The position numbers were made by a program, and so were the translations under genes. Under the pieces are notes generated by a model, which was not told where the DNA came from, made no database searches, and saw nothing but the letters and a program-made list of their open reading frames with translations. Positions 18,139 through 26,673 of a stretch of DNA of 64,000 nt are shown here, piece after piece (within the stretch, counting starts at the first letter, position 1; the number at the start of each line of letters is the position of its first letter). This DNA comes from Deltaproteobacteria bacterium (GTDB taxonomy: Bacteria; Desulfobacterota; WTBG01; CAIYCZ01; CAIRTM01), in assembly GCA_024276465.1 (NCBI GenBank), contig JAJRXD010000034.1, positions 1-64,000 on the forward strand. The letters run 5' to 3'.

Positions 18139-18297
18139 GTGTAACAGCATATCACTCATTCTCAGCAGACATCCATGTCTGCTTCCGAGGTAAGCATTAC
18201 ACTTCACCATCCAGGTGAAGCTTATGTAATGCTTAAATCCGTTCAATGCTGTTACACAAATCCCGACATAGCGGGATTTGTTGCATCATGTTTTTTT
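18139..18297 (+). other. Structured palindromic element (three-way-junction-like) upstream of dksA
   Basis: Outer arms GTGTAACAGCAT (18139-18150) and ATGCTGTTACAC (18246-18257) are a perfect 12-bp inverted repeat. They enclose GCAGACA/TGTCTGC (18165-18171 with 18176-18182, loop TCCA) and a two-part helix, TAAGCATTACA/TGTAATGCTTA (18191-18201 with 18225-18235) capped by CTTCACC/GGTGAAG (18202-18208 with 18214-18220). Immediately after comes CAAATCCCG/CGGGATTTG (18257-18265 with 18272-18280), then a T7 run at 18291-18297. No known RNA family is recognised. It could be an RNA regulator of dksA, a small RNA with its own terminator, or a palindromic mobile repeat. The flanking 18054-18138 shows nothing else. 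Confidence 0.55.
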
Positions 18298-18361
18298 GGA
18301 ATTGCTCAAATTAGGGGTAAGTTAAATGTTTTAGATTCATGTTAAGGGAGGTATCAAAACC

Positions 18362-18724
18362 GTGGACAAAAAAAATCTGACATATTTCAGAACCCTTCTT
18401 AGCAAACGCCTGGAGGAGCTTTTGGATGAAGTTAAAGGCACAGTTGTAGAGATGACTGATGATGATGAAACGTTTCCTGACCCAAGCGACAGGGCAACAC
18501 TTGAATCCGACCGTAATTTTGTTCTCCGTATCAGAGACAGGGAGAGGAGACTGATAACAAAAATAAAAAAGGCTCTTGAGCGTATAGAAGACGGATCTTT
18601 TGGTGTTTGTGAAGAGTGTGGCGAAGACATCTCAGTACGGAGACTGAAAGCCAGACCAGTAACAACTTTATGTATAGATTGCAAGGAGGAACAGGAAAAA
18701 CTGGAAAAGCTCAGGCCTTCATAA
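18362..18724 (+). CDS. dksA: RNA polymerase-binding transcription factor DksA
   Basis: A 120-residue DksA/TraR-family protein. The coiled-coil tip has the DPSDRATLESD block, with D40 and D43 matching the functional acidic tip of E. coli DksA (DPADRA). The zinc finger has four Cys (C83, C86, C104, C107) and the LKARP...LCIDC linker, so this is the zinc-containing type. It is shorter at the N-terminus than the 151-residue E. coli protein. It starts with GTG 18362, 10 nt after AAGGGAGG. It acts with ppGpp on RNA polymerase through the secondary channel. The structured element upstream may regulate it. Confidence 0.9.
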   Translation: MDKKNLTYFRTLLSKRLEELLDEVKGTVVEMTDDDETFPDPSDRATLESDRNFVLRIRDRERRLITKIKKALERIEDGSFGVCEECGEDISVRRLKARPVTTLCIDCKEEQEKLEKLRPS

Positions 18725-18850
18725 TGACAATCTCATCAGTATTTCCATGCCCTCCTGTAAGACAAAAAATCAATGTTTCTTAATTCTGCAACTTGTTTGT
18801 TTTGCATAACAATTTGCTGCTGATCAGTTTTTGACATAGGGTGATTATTT

Positions 18851-21058
18851 ATGGGAAAGGTTCAGTTTCTGTTTGGTATTCATAACCATCAACCTGTTGG
18901 CAATTTTGACCATGTTTTCAAAAAAGCTTTTAACCTTTCATATAAACCTTTTGTATCAGTTCTTGAACAACACCCTTTGATCAGGACTACTCTGCATTTT
19001 TCCGGGCCGCTGCTTGAGTGGATGGAATCTGAAGAGACTGAGTTTTTTGAAAAAATCGGGGAGCTTGCGGAAAAAAAACAGGTTGAAATCATGAGCGGGG
19101 GATTTTACGAACCGATTTTTTCTGTTCTCAGAGAGCAGGATGTTCTGGGGCAGATAGGGATGATGAATGATTTTATAAGGCAGAAGTTCAGGACAACACC
19201 CCGGGGAGCATGGATTGCAGAAAGGGTATGGGACCCTGTTCTGCCGCGGCTGATTTGCGATGCGGGGCTTTCATACACACTTCTTGACAGCACACATTTT
19301 CTGAAGACAGGAGTCTTGCCCGAGAATATTCGAGGCTATTACGTGACAGAGAGAGAGGGTAAAACCCTGGCAATTTTCCCAATCGATGTTAACCTTCGCT
19401 ATACAATTCCTTTTGAACCACCTGAAAAAACCACTGAATATCTTTGTGGTTTTGCAGACAATACAGAGCAGGACATTGCAGTTACCTACGGGGATGATGG
19501 TGAAAAGTTTGGAATGTGGCCAGGCACTTTTTCCTGGGTCTACGAAAAGGGGTGGCTTGAAGCTTTTTTCAAGGAGCTTGAGAAAAACCGGGACAAGATC
19601 AGTATGGTAACATTTTCTGAATATCTTGACTCACATTCTTCCGAAGGTTTGATATATCTTCCCACCCTTTCCTATGAAGAAATGATGGAGTGGGCGCTTC
19701 CTGCAGAGGCTGTTATGCGGTATGAAGACATGTTAGAGAATTTAACTGATCTTCAGATTAAAGACAAATACAGTTCATTTATCAGCGGCGGGTACTGGAA
19801 CAACTTTTTTGTTAAATATCCTGAGAGCAACAACATGCACAAAAAGATGCTCATGGTAAGCGAAAAATTTGAGGAGTGGCAAAACAGCAGGAAAGGGGCG
19901 CAGGACAATGGGCTTGTAAATTCGGCTCGAAAGGAATTGTACATGGGGCAGTGCAATTGTTCTTACTGGCACGGGCTTTTTGGGGGAATTTATATTAACT
20001 ATTTACGCCACGCAATTTATGAACACCTTATAAACGCGGAAAAAATTATCGACTCATCATCTAATGGAGATGATGCATGGATTGATTACAAGATTGTTGA
20101 CTTTAAAAAAGACCGGTCAGAAGACATTTTGATTTCCGGAAAAAACCTTAATGCATTTTTTTCTCCGGGGGATGGCGGCGGGTTGTTTGAGCTTGACTTT
20201 AAACCATGCTCTTTTAATGTTTTAAACACCATGGCCCGAAAAATGGAAGGATATCATCGCAAACTGATACTTGAGAACACTGAGCCTGATTCTCCGGGGG
20301 ATAGCAGACAGCCGGTTTCAATACATAATATGTTGAAGGTAAAAGCTGAGGGACTTCAGGACCAGCTTGCCTGTGACTGGTACAGGCGCTATTCCTTTAT
20401 AGACCACTTCTTGGGGGAAGGAACCACCCCGGAGGCTTTTTTCATGTCAAGGTATTCTGAGATTGGAAATTTTGTCAACACCCCCTATTTGCTGGAAAAC
20501 ATTGAAAAAGATTCCTCGGATCCGAAGGTCTCATTTACTTTAAAAAAAGACGGGATGGTTCTGCAGGATGACCGGAAAATGCCTTTGAGTATTGAAAAAA
20601 GATTTTCTGTGGATGATTCCCTGATGGAAATACAGGCAGTTTATTCTGTAAAAAACAGGGGTGAAAAGGATATCTGCCTGTGGTTTGGGGTTGAGTTTAA
20701 CTTTACTCTTCTTGATTCGGATGATTCCCTGCGTTACTATTGTTTCCCTGAACACAACAGGGAAAAACTGTTAATTAATTCAAAAAGGGTTTTTTCAGAC
20801 ATCTCTTTTTTTGAAATAAATGATGACAGGGATGGTTTTGGAATGAAGTTCGAGTTGACGCCTGAATCAGATGTCTGGATGTTTCCCCTTGAAACAGTTT
20901 CTCAATCAGAAGAAGGTCTGGAGATGACATATCAGGGCTCAACCCTTTTAATGCACTGGAAAATATCCATCCAGCAGGGAAAGCAGCAAAGCAGATCAAT
21001 AAAGCTTACGTTTAACAAATTCCAGGAAGAGAATGGAAAAAATATAATGGAAATTTGA
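18851..21058 (+). CDS. GH57 alpha-amylase / 4-alpha-glucanotransferase
   Basis: Glycoside hydrolase family 57 enzyme acting on alpha-1,4-glucans. Conserved regions in order: HNHQPVGN (from H11), MSGGFYEPI near 77-85, WIAERVWDP near 117-126, and TYGDDGEKFGMWP near 212-224, corresponding to the catalytic Glu and Asp regions. The C-terminal half (about 380-735) matches the DUF1925/DUF1926 beta-rich domains of Thermococcus-type 4-alpha-glucanotransferase. At 735 residues it fits that subgroup. No signal peptide, so it acts on intracellular glycogen or maltodextrin. galT follows 32 nt downstream. Confidence 0.87.
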   Translation: MGKVQFLFGIHNHQPVGNFDHVFKKAFNLSYKPFVSVLEQHPLIRTTLHFSGPLLEWMESEETEFFEKIGELAEKKQVEIMSGGFYEPIFSVLREQDVLGQIGMMNDFIRQKFRTTPRGAWIAERVWDPVLPRLICDAGLSYTLLDSTHFLKTGVLPENIRGYYVTEREGKTLAIFPIDVNLRYTIPFEPPEKTTEYLCGFADNTEQDIAVTYGDDGEKFGMWPGTFSWVYEKGWLEAFFKELEKNRDKISMVTFSEYLDSHSSEGLIYLPTLSYEEMMEWALPAEAVMRYEDMLENLTDLQIKDKYSSFISGGYWNNFFVKYPESNNMHKKMLMVSEKFEEWQNSRKGAQDNGLVNSARKELYMGQCNCSYWHGLFGGIYINYLRHAIYEHLINAEKIIDSSSNGDDAWIDYKIVDFKKDRSEDILISGKNLNAFFSPGDGGGLFELDFKPCSFNVLNTMARKMEGYHRKLILENTEPDSPGDSRQPVSIHNMLKVKAEGLQDQLACDWYRRYSFIDHFLGEGTTPEAFFMSRYSEIGNFVNTPYLLENIEKDSSDPKVSFTLKKDGMVLQDDRKMPLSIEKRFSVDDSLMEIQAVYSVKNRGEKDICLWFGVEFNFTLLDSDDSLRYYCFPEHNREKLLINSKRVFSDISFFEINDDRDGFGMKFELTPESDVWMFPLETVSQSEEGLEMTYQGSTLLMHWKISIQQGKQQSRSIKLTFNKFQEENGKNIMEI

Positions 21059-21090
21059 GATAAACCTGTTATTGCAAAGGAGACTGTATT

Positions 21091-22131
21091 GTGCCGGAGT
21101 TAAGAAAAGACCCCATTATTGGAAGATGGGTTATAATTTCAACTGAAAGAGCTAAACGACCATCAGATTTAGTAGTGGAAAAGAGCAAATCCCACGGGGG
21201 TTTCTGTCCCCTTTGTCCGGGCAATGAGGATAAAACACCACCGGAGGTCTTTGCGTTTCGTGAGGGGAATACCCAGCGGGACATGCCGGGATGGAAATTG
21301 AGAATTGTGCCAAACAAGTTTCCTGCTTTAATAACAGAGGGAGTAATTAACAAAAGAGGTGAGGGTATTTATGATAAGATGGACGGGTTTGGTGCACATG
21401 AGGTAATAATTGAAACAACGGATCACAATGCCACTGCCACGTCCCTTTCCACTGATGATTTTTCCACGATTCTCCTCTCTTATAAACAGAGAATAATGGA
21501 ATTAAAGAAGGACAGCCGTTTCAGGTATCTCTCAATCTTTAAAAATTACGGGGAAGTAGCCGGGTCATCTCTTGAGCATCCACATTCACAGATCATAGCC
21601 CTTCCCGTTGTCCCGAAGCGGGCAATGGAAGAGATAGATGGTGCACAGGCTTATTATTCATATAAAGACAGGTGCGTGTTTTGCGATATAATAGACCAGG
21701 AACTGTCAGACGGCAGGAGGGTTGTGGCTGAAAATAATGATTTTCTGGCTGTTGAACCTTTTGCATCGCGTTTCCCCTTTGAAACATGTGTGCTTCCCAA
21801 AAAACATATGTCATCATTTGAGGATACGGACGACAGCATGTTTGAATCCATGGCAGAAGTGTTTGGTCTTGTTTTGAAAAAGATTGACAGATTGTTGGGG
21901 TTCCCTCCGTACAACTATATGCTTCACAGCTCTCCATTTAATAAAAATGTGAGTGAATTTTATCACTGGCATTTTGAGATCATACCAAGGCTTACCAGGA
22001 TAGCCGGGTTTGAATGGGGTTCCGGATTTTATATAAACCCAACTCCGCCGGAACAGGCTGCCCTGTATTTGAGGGAGGCGCTTGTAGGAAAAAGATTAAC
22101 AGTTGTCGGAAATAAAGGAGGGCTTCTATGA
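21091..22131 (+). CDS. galT: Galactose-1-phosphate uridylyltransferase
   Basis: Transfers UMP between UDP-glucose and galactose-1-phosphate (or a related sugar phosphate). Visible are RKDPIIGRWVIISTERAKRP, the metal-site CPLC (GGFCPLCPGNED near residue 37) and the catalytic HPHSQ (EHPHSQIIALP near 161), plus FYHWHFEIIPR near the C-terminus. The length of 346 is typical. It starts with GTG and overlaps the next receiver gene as ATGA. Between a GH57 glucanotransferase and a UAP1-like pyrophosphorylase it probably serves glycogen/sugar-nucleotide metabolism rather than galactose catabolism alone. Confidence 0.88.
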   Translation: MPELRKDPIIGRWVIISTERAKRPSDLVVEKSKSHGGFCPLCPGNEDKTPPEVFAFREGNTQRDMPGWKLRIVPNKFPALITEGVINKRGEGIYDKMDGFGAHEVIIETTDHNATATSLSTDDFSTILLSYKQRIMELKKDSRFRYLSIFKNYGEVAGSSLEHPHSQIIALPVVPKRAMEEIDGAQAYYSYKDRCVFCDIIDQELSDGRRVVAENNDFLAVEPFASRFPFETCVLPKKHMSSFEDTDDSMFESMAEVFGLVLKKIDRLLGFPPYNYMLHSSPFNKNVSEFYHWHFEIIPRLTRIAGFEWGSGFYINPTPPEQAALYLREALVGKRLTVVGNKGGLL

Positions 22132-22484
22132 GCAGGCTACTATTTGTAGATGACGAAGAGAGCATAAGGCTCCTCTACAAAGAAGAGTTTGGCGACAGGG
22201 GATATGATGTTGTTTTAGCCAGCAACGGGGAAGAGGCTCTCGAAAAATTTGCTGCAACAGACCCGGATCTTCTCGTGATTGATATTAAAATGCCGGGAAT
22301 GGATGGTATAGAAGTTCTGAAAAGAATCAGGGAGCAGTCCAGGAAGGTTCCGGTAATTCTTTGTACAGCATACGGAGAGTATAAGCAGAATCTGGAGACA
22401 TGGGCCTCAGATGACTATGTTGTAAAATCTGCAAACCTTGAAACTCTTTTCAGGAAGGTTGAAAGACTGCTGTCCAGGAAGTGA
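22128..22484 (+). CDS. Stand-alone receiver-domain response regulator
   Basis: A 118-residue CheY-like protein with no output domain. Phosphorylation pocket: acidic D8/D9, phospho-acceptor D52 (DLLVIDIKMPG), T80 and K100. It overlaps galT by 4 nt, so it is translationally coupled to carbohydrate genes rather than to a kinase. It may act by protein-protein contact on a diguanylate or kinase network; its partner is not in this window. Confidence 0.85.
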   Translation: MSRLLFVDDEESIRLLYKEEFGDRGYDVVLASNGEEALEKFAATDPDLLVIDIKMPGMDGIEVLKRIREQSRKVPVILCTAYGEYKQNLETWASDDYVVKSANLETLFRKVERLLSRK

Positions 22485-22547
22485 TAATTGAGATGCATGT
22501 ATGAACCCGGCATAATGTGAATCCCTCTACCCCCTGTACAGACATCT

Positions 22548-23936
22548 ATGAACACGGAAATATCTGACTTTTTAAGAAAATTTAATCAGGAGCATATTCT
22601 CAGGCACCTGGATCTCATGACTGACAGGGAAAGGATTGGTCTGCTGAGTGATATTGAGCAGATTGATTTCAGGCACCTTGCAGAGCTTTATGAATCTTAC
22701 AGGCTGGATCTCAGCAAAAAGAATAGAAAGAAGATTTTTCAGGAAATTGAAGTGCTTTCGTTTTGCAGGGGTGAAGTATCTGAGAAGTACAGGAAAAGGC
22801 TCTGTTGTCTTGGGGAAGATTATCTGATGCAGGGCAAGGTTGCCATATTTTTAGTTGCAGGCGGCCAGGGAACACGCCTTGGTTTTAACGGGCCTAAAGG
22901 CTGCTATGCAATCTCTCCGGTTAAAAATAAAACCCTTTTTCAGCTGTTTGCTGAAAATATTCGTGCACTTAAAAACAGGTATGGTAAATGTCCCAAATGG
23001 TATATTATGACCTCCTGTGAAAACAGCGGGGAGACCAGGAGTTTTTTTGAAAAGAGCAATTTTTTCGGACTGGAAAGAGACAGTATCTGTTTCTTAATTC
23101 AAAAACAGATACCAGCACTTGATCTTAATGGCAGGCTTATAATTTCAAGGGATAAAAAAATTTTTAAAAATCCGGATGGACATGGTGGTGCAATCAGGGC
23201 GCTTTTTGATTCAGGGGCACTTCAGGAGATGGCCAGGGAGGGAATAGATGAGATATTTTACTTCCAGGTTGATAATCCCCTGGCAAAAATAGCAGATCCT
23301 CTTTTTATCGGGGCACACGTGGAACACAATGCTGAAATGTCTTCAAAGGTTGTAAACAAGGAGAATGCAGATGAAAGGGTCGGCATAATTGGCAGGGTGG
23401 ACGGGAAGCTGGGATGTATTGAATATAGTGAGCTGTCTCAGAAAGAGGCACAGGAGAGAAGAAGTGACGGCAGTCTTCGATTCAGAAGTGCAAATATTGC
23501 CATTCACATGCTTAACAGGAATTTTGTAGAGAAGCTAAACAGAGATAAAAATTTCAGGCTTCCTTATCACAGGGCAATAAAGGAAATTGAGTGTCTGGAT
23601 GTTAATGGTCATCTGCCCAGGAAGATTCAGGGAATAAAGTTTGAGCTGTTTATTTTCGATGCCCTCGGATTTGCAGAACGTTCTGTTAGTCTGGAGGTTC
23701 CCAGGAATGAGGAGTTTTCGCCGGTTAAAAACAGAACAGGTGCAGACTCTCCTGAAACAGCCCGCAGAGCCATGATAAATATTCACACAAAATGGCTGAA
23801 AAGCTCGGTGAAATTATCATCGATCCCTGAAAACCTTGTTGTTGAAGTGAGTCCGCTTTATGCCCTGGATGAGGAGATGTTCAAGGAAAAATTTATTGAG
23901 CCCCCACAGATTTCATCGCCCTTTTATCTGGAATAA
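22548..23936 (+). CDS. UDP-N-acetylhexosamine/UDP-sugar pyrophosphorylase (UAP1-like)
   Basis: A 462-residue member of the eukaryotic-type UDPGP/UAP1 family rather than the bacterial GlmU or GalU type. Signatures: LVAGGQGTRLGFNGPKG near 102-118 (nucleotide-binding loop), NPDGHGG near 208, FYFQVDNPLAKIADP and VGIIGRVDGKLGCIEYSEL. It forms UDP-sugars from UTP and sugar-1-phosphate; GlcNAc-1-P is the most likely substrate by family, but specificity cannot be read here. It sits with galT and the GH57 enzyme, indicating a nucleotide-sugar cluster. Confidence 0.85.
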   Translation: MNTEISDFLRKFNQEHILRHLDLMTDRERIGLLSDIEQIDFRHLAELYESYRLDLSKKNRKKIFQEIEVLSFCRGEVSEKYRKRLCCLGEDYLMQGKVAIFLVAGGQGTRLGFNGPKGCYAISPVKNKTLFQLFAENIRALKNRYGKCPKWYIMTSCENSGETRSFFEKSNFFGLERDSICFLIQKQIPALDLNGRLIISRDKKIFKNPDGHGGAIRALFDSGALQEMAREGIDEIFYFQVDNPLAKIADPLFIGAHVEHNAEMSSKVVNKENADERVGIIGRVDGKLGCIEYSELSQKEAQERRSDGSLRFRSANIAIHMLNRNFVEKLNRDKNFRLPYHRAIKEIECLDVNGHLPRKIQGIKFELFIFDALGFAERSVSLEVPRNEEFSPVKNRTGADSPETARRAMINIHTKWLKSSVKLSSIPENLVVEVSPLYALDEEMFKEKFIEPPQISSPFYLE

Positions 23937-24029
23937 CAGACAGATGTGTGATCGGGACCATGCAAAAACCTGTCATGTAGCCCACATGATCCATTTTCCG
24001 AATCATTTTCTTTCCCTTGAGTTTTTTCT

Positions 24030-26528
24030 ATGACAGCAGACCCCCCAGGTAAAAAAAAAACCGATATGCCTGAGGCGCTTTGCAACAGCTGCCTGGTTGA
24101 GGTTGCAGTACCCCTGCCTCTTTTTAATACTTTTACCTATAGATATCCCAGTGGATATTCTGAAATCATAGGTGTGGGCATGCGTGTGATAGTCCCCTTT
24201 GGCAGAAGGCGCCTGACAGGCTATGTGGTAGGATTCCCGGAAAACGAGCCACAGCAGGAATTTGACATCAGAGAAATTTATGATGTTCTTGATGAAGAGC
24301 CGCTGTTTGAGGAAGCTGACCTGAAGCTTTACCGCTGGATTTCAAATTATTACTATTACCCTGTAGGACAGACCATAAAGACTGCCCTTCCACAGGGGCT
24401 TAACGCTGAATTCAGGTTTGTTGTTTCAATAACAGAAAAGGGCAGCGCGAAGTTGTCAGAAAAAAAATCAGGTCAGTTGCAGGGGCAGCATATTTTGCAT
24501 GAACTTTCAGATGGCAGGGAGAGCTCTTTAAAGCATTTAGAAAAAAAGGCCGGGAAACAGGGCTTTAACTATAATGTCAACCGCCTCAAAGACAAGGGGC
24601 TTGTCAGGCTTTGTCTGAAAACCAGGGACGGGGTGCGTATCAAAAAAGAAAAATGGTTTTCTACCACAGGCCAGGATATTGAACAGACACTGAAAGGCAG
24701 GCAAAAAGAGATTTTTACCTTTATTGCTGAAAAGAGAAGTGTTTCTTCAACAGTTCTCAGGCAGTATTTCGGAAACTGTTTAAGTTCATTGAAAATACTT
24801 GAAAAAAAGGCAGCTGTTTGCTCAGAAGAGAGGGAGGTTTTCAGGCGACCTTTATTGCAGGAGGAGGTTTTCACAGAACCTGTTCATAAACTCACATCAG
24901 AACAGAAAAAGGTTCTGGGGAAAATCAGTCAGGCTGTAAGCCGGAAAAAGTTTCTCCCTTTTCTTCTGCATGGAGTTACAGGAAGCGGAAAAACAGAAAT
25001 ATACCTTAAGGTAATGGAACAGGTTTTAAAGCAGGGAAGACAGTGCCTTTACCTTGTTCCTGAGATATCCCTTACTGCACAGCTTTGGGACAGGATAAAT
25101 TCAAGGTTAAAGGCTAATATTGCAATGCTTCACAGCAGCCTTAAGGATGCAGAGCGCTTTGACGCATGGAGGATGATCAAAAAGGGGGAGGTAGAGGTTG
25201 TTATAGGGGCAAGGTCAGCCATATTTGCTTCATTTTCAGATCTTGGTGCAATTATTGTGGATGAGGAGCATGACACATCATTTAAACAGGATGAAAAGCT
25301 GAGATATAATGCCAGGGACATTTCACTTTTAAAAGGAAAATTTTCAGATTCAGTAGTGGTTCTTGGATCTGCAACACCATCGCTTGAATCATACCATAAT
25401 GCCATGAAAAGGAAATATTTTTTCGGCAGCCTCCCAAACAGAACCGGAAACAGAACTCTTCCGCAAATAAAGGTTATTGACATGAGGGCAGAGACAAGCC
25501 TGAAAAAAAAGAAAACAGGTATTATTTCAAGGTGTCTTCAGACCGCTCTTCAGCAGCGGCTCTCAGAAGGTGAGCAGAGTCTTCTGTTTTTGAACCGCAG
25601 GGGTTTTTCACCTGCTTTTTTATGTCAGCAGTGCGGTTATACTTTTAAGTGCTCAAACTGCGATGTATCGCTTATTCACCACAGTGGCCAAAAAAAGCTC
25701 CGCTGTCATTACTGTGAATTTTCAATGCCGCTTCCGGAGGAATGCCCGGAATGCGGCAGTTATTTTCTTACTTCTCTTGGCTGGGGAACAGAACGGCTTG
25801 AGAAGGAAATTAAAAAACTTTTTCCAGGAGCACGGATAGCGAGAATGGACAGGGACACAACATCTGCCAGGGGTGTTTTCCGTTCAATACTGAAGGATGC
25901 TTACCTTGGTGATATTGATATCATTATAGGAACACAGATGATAGTAAAGGGGCTTCATCTGCCTAAGGTTACCCTTGTTGGAGTGATTTGTGCTGATCAG
26001 TCTCTTAGTTTTCCTGACTACAGGGCAGCAGAAAGGACATTCCAGCTTCTAACTCAGGTGGCTGGCAGGTCCGGCAGGGGAGATGTGGAAGGAGAAGTGC
26101 TTGTGCAGTCATATAACCCCGGTCATTACAGCATTACATGCGCCAGGCAGCACGATTACAGGAAGTTTTATGAAACTGAGATGATATACAGAAAGGAGCT
26201 TGGGTATCCTCCTTATAAGAAAATAATTAATTTCCGCTTTGAAGGGCCGGACAGATCAGTGGTTGAAAACTGTTCAAGGAAATTTGGAAGTTTTGCCAGG
26301 CACCTGTTAGAGTGTTCAGGGCAAGGGGAAACAGTGGAAATTTTAGGGCCTGCACGTGCTCCATGGGAAAAAATTAAAAATCGTTACAGGTATCAAATGC
26401 TTATAAAAGATGACAACCTCAGGCGTCTGCGACTGTTTGCATCCAGAGTAATTGAAAAAGGGGGTGGGCATGTCAGAGAAAAAGGAGTCAGGCTTATTGT
26501 AGATGTTGACCCGATGTTCATAATGTAG
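24030..26528 (+). CDS. priA: Primosomal protein N' (replication restart helicase)
   Basis: 3'-5' superfamily 2 helicase that reloads the replisome at stalled forks. The N-terminal DNA-binding domain (VEVAVPLPLFNTFTYRYP...) is followed by Walker A GVTGSGKTEIY near 314, the DEEH box (IIVDEEHDTSF) and a zinc-binding insert with paired Cys (CQQCGYTFKCSNC, RCHYCEFSMPLPEECPECGS, about 531-575). C-terminal helicase motifs include IIGTQMIVKGLHLP and QVAGRSGRG. The length of 832 is slightly above the usual 730-820. Confidence 0.94.
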   Translation: MTADPPGKKKTDMPEALCNSCLVEVAVPLPLFNTFTYRYPSGYSEIIGVGMRVIVPFGRRRLTGYVVGFPENEPQQEFDIREIYDVLDEEPLFEEADLKLYRWISNYYYYPVGQTIKTALPQGLNAEFRFVVSITEKGSAKLSEKKSGQLQGQHILHELSDGRESSLKHLEKKAGKQGFNYNVNRLKDKGLVRLCLKTRDGVRIKKEKWFSTTGQDIEQTLKGRQKEIFTFIAEKRSVSSTVLRQYFGNCLSSLKILEKKAAVCSEEREVFRRPLLQEEVFTEPVHKLTSEQKKVLGKISQAVSRKKFLPFLLHGVTGSGKTEIYLKVMEQVLKQGRQCLYLVPEISLTAQLWDRINSRLKANIAMLHSSLKDAERFDAWRMIKKGEVEVVIGARSAIFASFSDLGAIIVDEEHDTSFKQDEKLRYNARDISLLKGKFSDSVVVLGSATPSLESYHNAMKRKYFFGSLPNRTGNRTLPQIKVIDMRAETSLKKKKTGIISRCLQTALQQRLSEGEQSLLFLNRRGFSPAFLCQQCGYTFKCSNCDVSLIHHSGQKKLRCHYCEFSMPLPEECPECGSYFLTSLGWGTERLEKEIKKLFPGARIARMDRDTTSARGVFRSILKDAYLGDIDIIIGTQMIVKGLHLPKVTLVGVICADQSLSFPDYRAAERTFQLLTQVAGRSGRGDVEGEVLVQSYNPGHYSITCARQHDYRKFYETEMIYRKELGYPPYKKIINFRFEGPDRSVVENCSRKFGSFARHLLECSGQGETVEILGPARAPWEKIKNRYRYQMLIKDDNLRRLRLFASRVIEKGGGHVREKGVRLIVDVDPMFIM

Positions 26529-26558
26529 GGCGTTCCGATGTCTTACCCCCCCTTTACC

Positions 26559-26588
26559 TTGACAAGACTGTCAATACAAGTGTACAAT
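26559..26588 (+). promoter_or_regulatory. Near-consensus sigma70-type promoter
   Basis: TTGACA (26559-26564), 18-nt spacer, TACAAT (26583-26588). Transcription would start near 26595, giving an 80-nt leader to the FG-GAP gene. Confidence 0.65.
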
Positions 26589-26673
26589 AACAGTAAAGTA
26601 TGCAAAGTTACGTCTGTTAATCAAAAGGCAATTGTAAACATGTTCTACAGCAAAAGGAGAGGAATGGAATAAA

